Assembly (NCBI GenBank): GCA_019914945.1
Contig: CM034109.1
Coordinates: 10,780,479 to 10,844,478 of the forward strand
DNA from: Typha latifolia
Taxonomy: Eukaryota > Streptophyta > Magnoliopsida > Poales > Typhaceae
Direction of reading: 5' to 3'
DNA: 64,000 nucleotides
Both the position numbers and the translations under genes were made by a program. The notes beneath the pieces were generated by a model, which was not told the DNA's origin, made no database searches, and saw only the letters and a program-made list of their open reading frames with translations. This document shows, piece by piece, positions 11,087-23,533 of the stretch; the stretch's first letter is position 1; the number at the start of each line of letters is the position of its first letter.

Positions 11087-11332
11087 CTATTGGGGGCCTC
11101 GGTAGAGTTTGCCAAACACATGCAGAAAGGCAACTGCAGCAATAAACCCTATGCTCATTATAAGGACAGTATTGGGGGACATCTTGCGCCCTGCAGCCTC
11201 ATCAGTGTAGAACTGGAGCATTGTATTTGCACCTGCTCCAGCTCCTGCGCCGCTGCCACCACCTGTCCTCCGCCTCCGCAAGCCTGCAGCAGCTGCTGCA
11301 CTACCCCTGGGTGGTGCTTCGCCATTCGCCAT
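11087..11332 (-). CDS. SEC61B: SEC61 translocon subunit beta
   Basis: An 81-residue, tail-anchored subunit of the ER protein-conducting channel. The order is typical: a Gly/Ala/Arg-rich cytosolic N-terminus ([18 protein letters not shown]), the conserved [20 protein letters not shown] motif at about residues 38-57, one transmembrane helix (about 58-73), and a short LYRGPQ lumenal tail. The coding region is a single exon, as in most plants. The minus-strand sequence just before the ATG ends in CCACAG then ACAACTGAAGCAAG, so the 5'UTR is split by an intron running up to about 13023. Length and motif match the family closely. Confidence 0.96.
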   Translation of the reverse strand: MANGEAPPRGSAAAAAGLRRRRTGGGSGAGAGAGANTMLQFYTDEAAGRKMSPNTVLIMSIGFIAAVAFLHVFGKLYRGPQ

Positions 11333-11346
11333 CTTGCTTCAGTTGT

Positions 11347-13023
11347 CTGTGGAGCAGCATGAAACTTTTAAGCAATGAGAAAAATACATGGGAAATAGAT
11401 TGATTCCATATTTCAGGAAATAAAATACATAGGAATATTATAAAAGCCAGATGATATTCATAGGTTGTCCAGCAACTGGAATGAATTGAAGTGTTGATTT
11501 AAATTTAATTGTAATTTTCCTTCCAGAGGTATGCATCGAGTTGTATAGCAATTACAATTCTATAAGACACATATTTCTGCATGTCTATGCCACTAAGGCA
11601 TCTATTGCTCAATAACAAAAATGTATAGCCCAATTCTAGAAAATCTTAAAGCCAAAGCCACAACAATTCTACTCTACTTTCAAATGAAAAAGAACTGCAT
11701 CTTATCTTTAAGAAAACAATTATCCAATTGAAGATTGCAGCTAATCCATTTGCTGAACTTGAAGCACACTAAAAATACTGATTTCAAACCAACTTAGCAG
11801 TCAATTTGTGAGTAACAATAGGAAATGTTATTAAAGTGCAATGAGCTTATGCAAGGTTTTCAGGGAAAAGTTACTTATGCAAGATGGATAGTACATCATA
11901 GATACATTTCAAACTTCTCCTTCTCAATAAATGATGCCAGATAAATTATATGGAACACACATCATCTTACATGTCGATGATTTGGCAGAAGAACCCAGTG
12001 AATGACTTTAGAGTTTAGACACAAGGATTAAAGATGTAAAAGATCGTGTAATAGAGTTAAAAGCTGTATATTCCTACACAGCAACGAACCAGATGGCAAT
12101 CAGAAGAGCTAAACAGGTCCCACAGTCTTCATTCTTCAAGACATGGTGAAAAAAATATCATAAATCCCATCTATGTTATGCTACAATTCATCTCAATTCT
12201 GCTATGCTAACTAATCTACTGGGAAAATACTTTTCAATTCTTAAGACTCCAAAGGAATGGAAAACTCAATACTGACTCTCGTAACATGTCTGTTAGACAT
12301 AAATCATAGAAAACCAAAACATACGATGACAATATGCTGTGAAGTCTTAATTCAGTTAAGCAATGATAATACAGACTAGAGGTCTTATAGATCTTCACAG
12401 TAGAGTTTTCATACTATAGTTGCTTGCTAAGCAGTACTCAATATTCTCCCTGTAGTCGAATAAAACATGTATCAGAATAAAATCTCCAATTCCAAAGCAT
12501 GCTGAGGAAATAATTCAACGTGCAAGGCATTCTCAGATAATAGATATGATGTACCAGAAAATATAATTTCGTATCTCCTTAACTAATCGTAAAAGAAGTT
12601 TGATTCTATGCAGACAATTCAACAATCGATCTATGTAGGATTCGTCGCACTATTACCGTTCTCTAAGAACATTATAATACGTGATATTTATCGATGATTA
12701 ACAGCTATTTACTGAAAGATACAACGGAAAGCATGCGGATCGAGCAAAAGTTTACCGATCCGAATAGATCGATTATAATCGAATACAAAAATCTTAGATC
12801 TAGTAAAATTCACACGAACAGGAAATCAGACAACAAAAGTAATGACCGGCATGCACGAATCCAAGTCGAATCCCTAAAAAAGATAAGATCTATCAACAGA
12901 GACCTAGATCTACCACCGATCTATCGAGAGAGAGAAAGATCTAGCCTCCGAAAGCCGATCTCTACGAACCCTAACAACGAAGAAGCTACGGAGACGGGAG
13001 AAGGAATTGGCGAGAGAGAATAC
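11347..13023 (-). other. 5'-UTR intron of SEC61 beta
   Basis: Donor AAG|GTATTC at 13024/13023 and acceptor CCACAG at 11347, 14 bases before the ATG. About 1.7 kb, AT-rich. A 111-codon open frame inside it on the plus strand (12694-13029) has no homology and is taken as chance. Leader introns of this size often enhance expression of housekeeping genes in plants; that is a general inference. Confidence 0.7.
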
Positions 13024-13189
13024 CTTTAAGAACGTTGCCCGCGGCGTAACTCCCCTTTCCACGCGAAAGAAACGCTTCGTTCTATTTGAGTACTTGGTCA
13101 AAACGCTCTTATATTGATCGAGACTTGCTGGTCGACTCGAATTTTGATTTGTCAAATTAAAGGCTCGAGCTATTTGTTGTGACGCCTAA

Positions 13190-14194
13190 TTTCACGAAAT
13201 CGAATTTTTTAATATTAAATTAAATTAACTCTTAATGTGCCCATAAGATTAGCAGTGTAACCGGATATAAATTATTTAATATTAAATTTGCTTAATTCTG
13301 ATATAAATCTTTATTTTCTGATCTACATAATTTAATGGGTTGGATTAGATATAGGTAGTTATAGATCTGACTAGATTCTGATAGGATTTGAAGTATATAT
13401 ATATACATATATTTATTTATTTATTTGTAATAGAGATCTTAAATTAATTCTAATTTCTATTATAGTATAAATAATCTGAGTCTTTTGCGAAAAAAATTTC
13501 TTTATAGGAGAGCTCTGTTAGGGTTTCGTCTCTATGTGCTACTTCCCATAGAGAAAAAAGATTAAAAAATTATCCCCTTACCTTTGAAAATATTAAATTT
13601 TAATATTTAGAATTAGGTGCAGGTAAATATTTAAATTATAGGATTAAGTGAGGGCCGCGCGTACGCGTACCCTCGCTGCCACAAATTATGACGTCCACTC
13701 TCCCACATGGGGAGATGGTAAGCCAGCGCTCCCACTGAGTGCAATGTGGGCCACGGGCCTAAGCCATGGGCCTTCTTGATCGCCCATTGACCCCGTCCAG
13801 GTAAGTATGTTTCATCAGCACCCCTCGAACCTATTTTATACCTTCTTCCTCTACCCTCTTGCTTCTTTCTCTCGATGTGGGACTATTCTCTATAGGTATT
13901 AGGAATTACCATCACAAACCAAACTGGGCCGGCCTGTCTTTTATTCCGCCTCAAATGGATCGTATTGGGCTTTGGCATCTCTTTCTCGTTTATCTCTTCT
14001 TTTTTTTAATTATTTATTTTCTCTTTCTAAGGTCTAATGCCATCTCTTTTCTTCGACGTCAAGTTGAATCTCGTTCTAGGAGATGCTGTCGAAATTTATT
14101 CCCAAAAATTAGAAAAATCTCAGACCCTCTTCGCCTCCTCTTCTCCTTCTAAATCCTAACCCTAATTCGTCTCGCTCTCTTTCTTGCGGACGAG
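13190..14194. promoter_or_regulatory. Divergent promoter region with TGGGCY (site II) cluster
   Basis: Lies between the SEC61 beta leader exon and the DUF866 gene, which point away from each other. It contains TGGGCC at 13747, 13767 and 13925, TGGGCT at 13966, and the reverse GCCCA at 13782. These are the site II elements recognised by TCP-type factors in promoters of growth and translation genes. The upstream half (13200-13640) is AT-rich with TTAATATTAAAT words. An open frame at 13859-14152 is not supported. Confidence 0.6.
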
Positions 14195-16535
14195 ATGGTG
14201 TTCTACTTGCTCCACTTCACGGCGGAACTGGAGAACCTTACCAATCTCCAGCCTCGAGGAGGCTGCGACGATCCCAACTACACCTACTACTTTAAGGTAG
14301 TGGAACCCGTGCTTCGATTTTCCCGTTATCTTTACCAATTTAGGTCCGAATCGTAGGGTTTTCTTGCTTTTGTAATTGGGATTTTGGTTGCGCGCAGGTT
14401 AAATGCGAGAATTGTGGCGAGATTAGCCAGAAGACGACGTGGGTTGCTCTTTCCGAGTCGGTCTCTCTTACTAATGGAAGGGGAACAGCCAATCTGGTGC
14501 AGAAGGTGCTTAGCAATTCTTTTTTGATGCGAGATCCTACTAATTTAAGCTTCAATGTTGTTCATGGTTGTTTCCGATGTTTCTCAATTTATTGCTGTTC
14601 ATTTTATCGATACTGAGACAGAGTATCTTGTTATTTAAATGATCTGATTGGGTGCTTGTTAAAGGGGAGTAGTGGGATTTCTTATCCTCGAAATGATAAT
14701 ATGTTTTGCCATTTCCTGAATGCTGAGGCATGTAACAATTGTGTGGTACTGGAATTGAGGAAGGTAGATTCTTAATTTCAATAGAAAACGATATTGGTAA
14801 AGGACGTGTAGAATTTTGTAATCTGATATGATTTTTTTCTTCTTAAAGTTTTAATTACCATGACAAATGGACTTGGTTTCTATTTTTTTCTTTTCTTATT
14901 ATAATGATTAAATCTGGTCCGAAAGTAAATGATTCTAGTTGAGTTCCCAATGTTATTACTCGTTGATGTTTTGTCATTGAATTGAAAGTTCATATATTCT
15001 ATATCTTTCCTCTTGAACAGTTATGTTAAAGCAACATCAACTTGGGAAGCTGGGTTTCATATTTCTTTATTTCAGGATCACTTGTGCTCATCCAAATTGA
15101 CCAATATTTAATACCAACAGGCAGTGACATATCTGATTTTCTTTTAGTGCAAGCTATGTGGAAGGGATGGAACAATTCAAATGATTCCTGGACAGGGTCA
15201 ACCTTTGACTATTGAGCTTAGTCAGGCTGGAAAAAATTCTAGATTGATGGTTTTCGACTGCAGGGGCTTTGAACCTGTCGATTTTGTTTTTTCTGATGGA
15301 TGGAAAGCTGAATCCGTAAGTATATCTTGGTTCCAAGTAGAAGTTCAATGTTATGTTTATCTAACTCCTATTTTGTTCTCAGTGTCTGCAATTACTTTTA
15401 TTTGATTGTCTAGAGCCTTCCAGTATTCTAGTTACTTCTGATTGGACTCCTAAGATATGAAATAGCTAAATATTTACCTACTCATTAATTCCTTATATAT
15501 TAGACACATTTCTGCAGCTTGCCTGAATAGAAGCTTGAAAATGGAAGAACTTGTAAGATATAGTGATGATAGAGGCTCTTGTATAATATGAAACTTGTTC
15601 TTGAGCCAGCACTTCCAGCTATTGTTTCCTGTTACACTTCCATTTGAATCTTTTTTGGAGTAACAAATCTACGACCTTCTCTGTTCCATCTTGGAATTTG
15701 TTTTCTACAATATCTTTTCTGTGTTTCCATTATTTCTTATTTCTGTCTGATTATGAGCAGTACACATCTTGTAGATCAACACCGCCAATTGATTTTCTGC
15801 TGATAGGAGCAATTTTTATTCTCATCTAGGCAGAGACCTGCATTAAAAGCGTTGGTACTTGGCCCCAAAATGCCCTTAAATTTTTAGAATTTGTCTTTTA
15901 TATGCTTGTTGCGGTTGAGCTTTTTGTTTTCTTTTGTCATTCTAATTGCTTCTTAAGTTCTGAAGTATTGGTATAAAGTTTACAGTATTGTTTACTTTGT
16001 CAATATCATTATACAACAGAAGCAACTGCTTTGAGTTAATTGTCTCCTTTCCACCACTTACTGTTTGTAATTCTTCCACTTCCATGCCAGTCTGCTTTGT
16101 TCCATAGAACCAGATAAGAGCTATGAGGAATACAATATATTATATCTGCAATCATGATGCATAATTTTTTAAACTGTTGATTACATTTCATACAATCTTA
16201 TTGTGTAATGTTGTTATCCATTTTTTTTTTCATAATGATTTTGTCATTCTTCATCAGCTGAGTGGCACTACATTCGACATTGATTTATCTGAAGATGAGT
16301 TTGCAGAATATGATGAGAAGGGCGAATGCCCAGTTGGAATAACCAATCTCCAGTCATTGTTTAAAGTGGTAAGTATGCAAAATAGATATCTGGACATGAT
16401 CAGTTCACATTTGTTAGTCTTTAAGCAAGTCCAAGGATTCAAATGTCAGTTATAACCTTTTATATGCTGATACTGTTTAATTGATATATGCAGGTGAAGA
16501 AGCAACAGAGGTCTGGCAAGACAACATATGCCTGA
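14195..16535 (+). CDS. CXXC-motif zinc-binding protein, DUF866 (UPF0587) family
   Basis: Exons 14195-14296, 14398-14505, 15148-15315, 16258-16368 and 16494-16535 join in frame to 176 residues, close to the family's usual ~160-170. The protein begins MVFYLLHFTAELENLTNLQP, typical of this eukaryotic family (human C1orf123/CZIB). Two CxxC pairs, CENC at 37-40 and CKLC at 71-74, would bind one zinc ion. A later MVFDCRGFEPVDF segment and a C-terminal acidic EDEFAEYDEKGE region are also family features. The role is poorly understood: a small soluble zinc protein, in animals linked to metal handling. Four of the five exons end exactly on codon boundaries, and all joins use GT..AG. Site II boxes upstream suggest housekeeping expression. 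Confidence 0.93.
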
Positions 16536-17670
16536 TTGCTCTAATTTTCCTTACACTTTGGGAATGACAGGTGTATACAACACTACAATAATTTGATGAG
16601 ACCTTTTAACTGTTGATGATGACTAACTTTTGTCGATGACCTGCAGTTATGTCGAACAATTTGATCATCTTTCTGTATGAGCTAGGATTTTGTATGGGGC
16701 GCGAGTATTACTTTAATCTCTCTTTTCTCTCTCTCTCTCTCTCTCTCTCTGCTTCTACCTTGTTATGAAACTGTTACTGTATGAGGTAGTATATATTCCA
16801 GCAATTTCAAGATTATTCTTGTGTTGGATAATTCCAGCCAATCGCCTGGGAATTTTGAATCACAATCTCATCCAAAGGCAGATGCTGCCTGTGCTCTGTG
16901 AAGCCAACCCCAGATCACTATAGATTAATGCTTTTTTTTTTTTTTTTTTTAAAATTTCCTGATATCAAAGAAAGGAGATGTAGAGAGTTCAGAATCATAT
17001 GCCTCAAATACCTCACTTCTCTCATACTTCTTCTGAAGGTCAGTTAAGACACCAAATTCATTAAGCATCAGAGGCACAGAGGAGAACCAAAAATTTAGAT
17101 TCAGGGGTGTGAAAATTGAATTATTTGGACAAATTTCTTCAACCAACACTTCCCGGAGGCGGAAGAGCGGCCTTACAAGGTGGAGTCCACGAGTCGGCCT
17201 ATTGGGTCCCATTTGCGATGGACCCAAATCAAGGAGGCATCAACCGCTCGTCCGACTACTTCCATCCAAACCGTTCATTTGTCATCACCGATTCAGCTGT
17301 CCAGGCTGCGATTCGAATCCTTGCACCTGATGTGAACTATCAATCAATCACTCACCGTGGCACGAGATTTGAAAGGGATCTCCATCGTCGGATTGTATAA
17401 GACTACTCTAGTGAAATCAGTTGAGAGAGAGCGAGCGAGCGTTAGTTTAATCGTGGGATTAATTAGAAAGAAAGAACAGTAGAAACAAACGTTAATATAC
17501 AAGGACTTGAGGGGAAAAGTTGGAAGATGTAGCTAGGAATTGATCGCGGCCGTCAATCATGTGATAGACGGACGATAGTGGCTCGAAGGTGGGATCAGAG
17601 ACGATTCCGTTATGTTGAACGGTAACGGAAGCCGAACGGGGGAGAGGGGGGGAAATAGAGGCCACAGACA
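16536..17670. other. Intergenic spacer
   Basis: Holds the DUF866 3'UTR and a CT microsatellite (16726-16751), a T run near 16931, and GC-richer sequence at 17100-17400 with short overlapping open frames on both strands that show no recognisable domain. No gene supported. Confidence 0.5.
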
Positions 17671-17676
17671 GGAGTA

Positions 17677-17684
17677 ATATAAAA
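17677..17684 (+). promoter_or_regulatory. Probable TATA box for the DUF1639 gene
   Basis: ATATAAAA lies just upstream of a GA repeat (17699-17729) and a pyrimidine/purine-rich leader. If used, the leader to ATG 18960 is about 1.25 kb and very probably spliced; it contains several short upstream open frames. Confidence 0.4.
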
Positions 17685-17695
17685 GCCTTTGGCTC

Positions 17696-17698
<3 letters not shown>

Positions 17699-17729
<31 letters not shown>
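17699..17729. repeat. (GA)n microsatellite in leader
   Basis: Uninterrupted GA dinucleotides about 15 bp downstream of the presumed TATA box of the DUF1639 gene. GA repeats at this position are bound by BPC/BBR factors in plants, so it may be functional. Confidence 0.85.
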
Positions 17730-17730
<1 letters not shown>

Positions 17731-18959
17731 ATTTCTCCGATCAAAGCTCGCGATTTTGATCGCTTCCTTTATTCCTCTCGTAGAGAGATTGGAGAAAATA
17801 TTGGCTCCTGGGAGGCTAATTGTGCTCCTCTGGAATCAGAGATTTCTTGGTGGATTAGTATCCTTTTTCTTCTCCTTCTTCTAGTGCTGGTGGGGGTTGA
17901 TTTGAAGGATTCTGTTGTCCAATCTTATAATCACTTGCTGCGATCGTGGAAAAGGGGGAGAAATTTGAGCTCAAAAGGTTCGCATTCTATCACTGCGTTC
18001 GGATTTCTCTGGAGTAAACTGATGAGATTATCTCTGGTTTCTAATCCGTTCTTATTTTCTAGATTTGCAGAGGATTCCTTGGGTGGCTGGGAGATTTAAT
18101 CTGGTCAAGAAGATCTTTAAAGGCTACAAGAAAAAGTTTTGATCCGATTGTTTATTTTCCCTTCTTGAAGGTGTCACTCCGTTGATTTCTTGGTTTCTTT
18201 TGATCTTTAACCCGGGAGCTGACAAAGATCCATCCTTCGATCATTTACAGAGACACTTCTCAACTGCATTAGACCACGAACTTCTCCCTTCTCTGCAATT
18301 GTTCTACCCAGTTTGTCGTAATCGACATAAAAAGGAGGCAAAATCTGAAGAAGTTCAAAGGTTGGTTTGATGATCTTTTGAATTCTTTGATTTTCAATAT
18401 TCTCGCTTCTGTTTGCTGCGATTGTTATTTGCTTTGCTCTCATTTTATTCACCAATTCGTTCTTCTCTGCTGCAGAAGAAGAGGTGGAGCAAGGAAGCCA
18501 CCGATCACATCAGCCAGTTTAAAATCGAAGTTGATGGTAGTAATTTGATTGGTGAGACTCCTGCCAGATCACCAAGAATCCGATCTCCCTATTCCTTTTG
18601 CTGCTAATTAGTATCCTGGGAATCGTCGCATTTGCTTTGAGTTCTTCAAATTCGAGTGGTGTCTCTAGAATACATCCCAAGAGCAGATCGAGGTAAACAA
18701 TCCATTCTCTCGCTGTTCAATTCCCCAATTACCTCTCCTACCATCAGCTCATTTCCTCTTTTCTCCGATCCCATCAAATATTTTTTTTCTTCCATGACCG
18801 TAAGGGAAATCTCCTAATTCTTCCAAATTAGGGAAGAAAAGGAAGCTGTTTTAGTTCTTTCCATCTCATTTTTCTCCCTTCGTCCCCCGATACCTCCTCT
18901 CCTCTTTTCCGATATGAATTTTACTAATCAAAGCGTGGTTTGGCGGTTACTCGGCTTAG

Positions 18960-20588
18960 ATGGAGAGGGAGACGAGAAACCATTACCACACTCGGAGATC
19001 TACCGGAGGTGGAGGAGGCGGCTCGAATTATAACGAGAATCGTGACACTAATAATTACAACGCTAGCCCGAATGGACCGTCGTCGACGTTGGCCGAGCCG
19101 GAGTTGTTGCTGCATTGGGGGAACCGGAAGCGGCTGAGGTGCGTCAAGGTCCAGCAGAAGGACGACGCCACGTCAGCTAAGATCACCACTGCCCGCGTCG
19201 ATCGTAATAGCTTCATCAAGGCCGATAAGGATTCATCCAACCCTCTCCTCCGCCGTGCTTCCCCAACCCATCGTCGCGCCCGCGCCCTCAGGTACCTCTT
19301 CTTTTTCCTCTCTCTTTCTCTCTTAAAAATTTCAATTTTTTTTTTCTGATATTTTTGCACGTAATATCGTTTCTTTTTAAATATGGTATTTGTATATATA
19401 CGGTTTACGATTTTGCAATTCTTTTTCAAAAAAGTTATAAACTAAAAATTTAACCATCCCACCTTGTAAAAAATGTAATTACTTAAATACATTAAAAAAA
19501 AACAAAATTCCAAGATTTTACATTAAAAACCTCCTTTTTCTGAAAGTATTGGTCGTAAGTTTATTCCCATGAAAATGGACGTCGTGAAGGGTAGTGGCTT
19601 AATCGAGTCAAATAGAGATGCCAGATGAATGAGATTAGATTCACGCGCGAGCAGCGCTGGCGCGCTGACTGCTCACGTGCTTTGTTTGTCAGAGCACGTG
19701 AAATTCTTAGTGATTGAACTGGTGGATTACCAGGGAGGCAGGCAATGTTCATTGTTCAGTTCCAGATAAATACTTTAGCAATAATTGTTTTCCTTTGTAG
19801 GTCGAGAGTCAAGAATGTCCCATGTCATGACCACTGAGTAGATCTTTGCTTCTCTTAATAGAATGCATCACATATGTCTATTAGAAGGCCATTTCTACCT
19901 TGCAGCTTGTCTTTGACTTCGTCCTATTGCCTGCAACCGTTCCGTGGCGGCAGTGTATTTGCTAGCATCTCATAAGCCAGTCCATTTCGCATTAATGTAG
20001 CAGATTCCATGGGTTGATATCACACGTAGGCCAATTTTGTTTTCATTTTAATTGGCCGTCGCAACTTTGGAAGATGAGCGCTCTCTTGTCTCCCTTGAGA
20101 AGTTTCCGGTTATCTTAGTTGTCATGATTCATGAAAGCACTGCACACTTGCCCAATATTAAAGAAACAAAAAATTTTAATGGATCACCTCGCTGGGTTCT
20201 ATCTTCATGATATATGGCAATGTTGAGAATTTTGAATGCATATTTCCACTCTGCTTTGGAATTAGAAATCATTAGGCGGTGGAACCATGGCATCAACTTG
20301 TACTACAGCTTGTGGCCAAAGGAAAGCACCACCAGCTTCCAATCCTACAGTCTTCGATCAACGGCCATAAATCTGGGCCGTCCGATTTCTACACCCATAG
20401 TAGAAAAAATCCTAAAGTGGTGGTTTTGTACTCGTATCCAGTGTCACGTGTTACGGACGTGATCGTCTCAACAGATTCCAATCAATTCGCGCGGTAGCAG
20501 GATTAATTGGGGGACACGCCTTTATTTTTATTTTTATTTTTATTTTTAAAGTTTTGGCCTGTGAATCTATTATGCGTATTGTGGTCCT

Positions 20589-20673
<85 letters not shown>

Positions 20674-23533
20674 GGTGTCCACAGTCTTCTTTTTTTTTGT
20701 CTCTCTTTTTTGTCTTTCTCTTTTACATCCGGTAAAAACTACAATACATCCATCATGTCAGAAATCGTAACCCCTCACTCTTCTCCGCGGAAAACGCGAC
20801 AGCATTTTAGGTTCTCGTTACCGATTCACCCCTCACCCCCCCTAATCCACCCCCCTCCCTGAATTCTTTTCTTTTGTTTGACTCAAATTAATGCTCCTAC
20901 TCTGCACGATTAGCTACTTTCCCTTTATTTCCTCTATTCCCAATCCCAATGTATTGTTATTCCGAATTGCTCTATCTGACCGCATATTCTTTCTTTCTTC
21001 CCTTCGATCTGATAGGAATTCAGAAACAGCAGCGATGAGGACCGCAGCACAGCAACAACAGCCCCAGCATATTCAGGGCAAAGGGACACGTGGGGGGGCG
21101 CCGTCGCCCGACGGGGAGAACGCGGCGAAGGCGTCCGCGTCGTCGGACGAGAAGAAAGGGTCGTCATCCGGGAGCGATGAGATGACGTGGCCGAAGTTTG
21201 TGATCGCTTTGACCAATAAGGAGAAGGAGGAGGACTTCTTGGTCTTTAAGGGATCGAAGCTCCCCCAGCGACCCAAGAAGAGAGCTAAGCTCATACAGAG
21301 GACCCTCAACGTATGATCCCCGTTCTTCTTAATCTCTCGTTTAGTTTAATATAATTCAATTTAATTTAATTTAATTTTAATGCCTTCTTCTTCCTTCTTC
21401 TCCTTAATTATATCCTGGTATGGTATTAAAGTAGTATAATAATATGCGGTGGAAGCTTGAGACTCAAGTTTTATCAACGAATGAAAGGAAATTATGGTTT
21501 GGTTATGGTGGGCTTATACTTTAATAAAGCCGAGAGAGGTGGGCGGGGCCCACTTCGTAGCAAAGAACAAGTCAGAAGCTGAGAGCTCCTTTGGAAATAG
21601 AATTGTTATTTCCACACCACCTTCCTTTTTTTTCTTTGAAATGTTAGGCCCACCGTAACGCTACTCATTCCCTCTCTTTAGTGGACATAGTTGACCAAAC
21701 CGTGTGTGCGGGGACGAGTAGATCAGCTTTCATAGGACCGAGATTATGTTAATATTCTTCTTTATTTCTTTCTCTTTCTCGAAGAAAGGATATGTTTCTT
21801 TTTTTCTTTTTCTATATTTTTGGATCTTTTGGTTTGAGAGTCGCTATCATTTTATCTCAGCGGAGAAAAAGGGAAACTAGCGATGTTCCTTGGAACGATG
21901 ATTGTTGGGTTTGGAAGAATTACAGAAAGGCCCCTCTTGTTAGATTCACGCAACCGTCTCTGATCTGATCCTTGTGGCTATCCGTTTCTGCCTTTCATTT
22001 CACACCTTGCGTTGTTGTCAGATTCCACCACCTGTTCCAAGTTGTAAAATTACTTCTAGACCGAATTAATTATTTAATTATTGTTATACTTCAATGTAGG
22101 GGAAAAAAGTTCTCCCACCTGGATAGACAGACCTCAGAAGTCAGAATAACTACTTTGAATGCATTATTTAATGACGAATAAACTTGTTTTGCTTGTTAGT
22201 CTTAATTAGGGGATTTTTTATTATTATTATTATTATTTTAAGGTGTTGTAGGGATTGATTTAGCTTCATTAGTCGAGCTGTTTTGTCATCTTCATTCTTC
22301 ACTAGACACAAGTGGCAAGATTTTTTCTCTTTTTCTTTTGATTTTTAGTTAAGACAATGCCGCTTTATGCCAAGGTTTCAATTCACATTCGAATGAGATG
22401 GAATTGTGGAAGAACTAGCTGGAAGTTCTTACATGCAAACAGTCTGAACAGGAGAACAAGAGAAGTGTCCAAGGAGTACAATCCTTGCCCTACCAATTTT
22501 GCCAAAACTAAAAAGTGTGGCTGTAGGAGTGCACAAATATTCACACAGTTTCAAGCATGTTTTATTATCAGAGGGAAAAAAAACTGAACATTAGCTTTTA
22601 CTTGCAGCATATTGCACTTGCTGACTTTATAGAGAACAGTTCATGAAAGAATATAGAAAGTTTTAAAAGATGCTATGAAATTGTTACATGTATGGCGTGC
22701 ACGATTTGTTTGCCTATTGAGTGCTGCACCCAACATGTTATAACCAATATCATTTGTTCTCGCTGGTTTACTTTTCTTTCCTATCATTTCTTGTTTCACG
22801 GCAGAATCACTATTAAATTTTTGTAGATGAAATCAAAGGGATCAACTTCTTCTTCCTGAATTCAAGCACGGAAATTTTCTCACTTGATTAATAGATGGCC
22901 AAGTAGACTTGCTTCTTTTGATAATTGAAAACTTCTCCTTTTTCCTCCAGCATTAACATCTCATATGTGTCTCCAAATATACTTACGTAGTAAACATTTT
23001 CTATAAGTTGGTAGCTCACATATTTAGTACTGGAAATCTTGTGAATTTGTGGAAAATGATCATTCTATGTTGCATTTATGTACTCTTTCCTATGACAAAC
23101 AAGCACTTCAATAAGTTTGGTACTAGAAAGTGCAGATAGGAAGATTGGTAGTGGATAGTGTGAATCATTACTTCAACTGATTCTAACAATCATATATTCA
23201 TTCTAATTCTGCAGTTCCATCATAATTGAGATTAGAAGATTATTAGATCTTAATCTTTTTCTTTTCTCAAATTCTGGTTGGCAGCTCGTAAGCCCAGGTG
23301 CCTGGCTTTGCGACCTGACCCTAGAAAGATATGAAGTTCGGGAAAAGAAGATATCCAAGAAGGTTAGTGTGTTTTGATTCCATCAACAACTTGGAGGATA
23401 GTAATGTACTGATAGGAACAACTGAAGCTAATGCTTTCAGGCATATCGTGTTTTCTGATTCATTCAAGTTTCCCTCTTTCAGAAGCCAAGGGGTTTAAAA
23501 GCTATGCAGAACATGGATAGCGACTCTGAATAG
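18960..23533 (+). CDS. DUF1639 family plant protein
   Basis: Exons 18960-19291, 21016-21310, 23285-23362 and 23483-23533 join in frame to 251 residues. The N-terminal part has ELLLHWGNRKRLRCVKVQ, typical of the family, then a basic region ending RRARALRNSE across the first splice. Exon 2 has a Gln/Ser-rich linker, then MTWPKFVIALTNKEKEEDFL and KLPQRPKKRAKLIQRTLN. Exon 3 continues LVSPGAWLCDLTLERYEVRE, and exon 4 encodes KKPRGLKAMQNMDSDSE and the stop. This C-terminal block is the DUF1639 domain, which is plant-specific and of unknown biochemical function; it is strongly basic, suggesting nucleic-acid contact or nuclear location (inference). Intron 1 (1.7 kb) carries a 79-nt CT repeat and twin G-boxes. 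Confidence 0.93.
19673..19701. promoter_or_regulatory. Twin G-boxes forming an inverted repeat in DUF1639 intron 1
   Basis: TCACGTGCT and AGCACGTGA are perfect 9-bp inverted arms separated by 11 nt. Each arm contains the palindromic G-box CACGTG (19674-19679 and 19695-19700). The two cores start 21 bp apart. Confidence 0.6.
20591..20669. repeat. (CT)n microsatellite, 79 nt
   Basis: Longest perfect dinucleotide array in the window, inside intron 1 of the DUF1639 gene. It creates false LSLSLS frames in all pyrimidine-strand phases. Confidence 0.97.

Noticed and set aside
12694..13029. 111-codon plus-strand frame
   Set aside because: Lies inside the SEC61 beta leader intron on the opposite strand, with no recognisable family.
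19660..19705. Possible microRNA precursor from the inverted repeat
   Set aside because: The arms are only 9 bp with an 11-nt loop, far too short for a plant miRNA hairpin; twin G-boxes explain it better.
20507..20862. LSLSLS-rich open frames
   Set aside because: Produced by the CT microsatellite in DUF1639 intron 1; no domain and no conserved residues.
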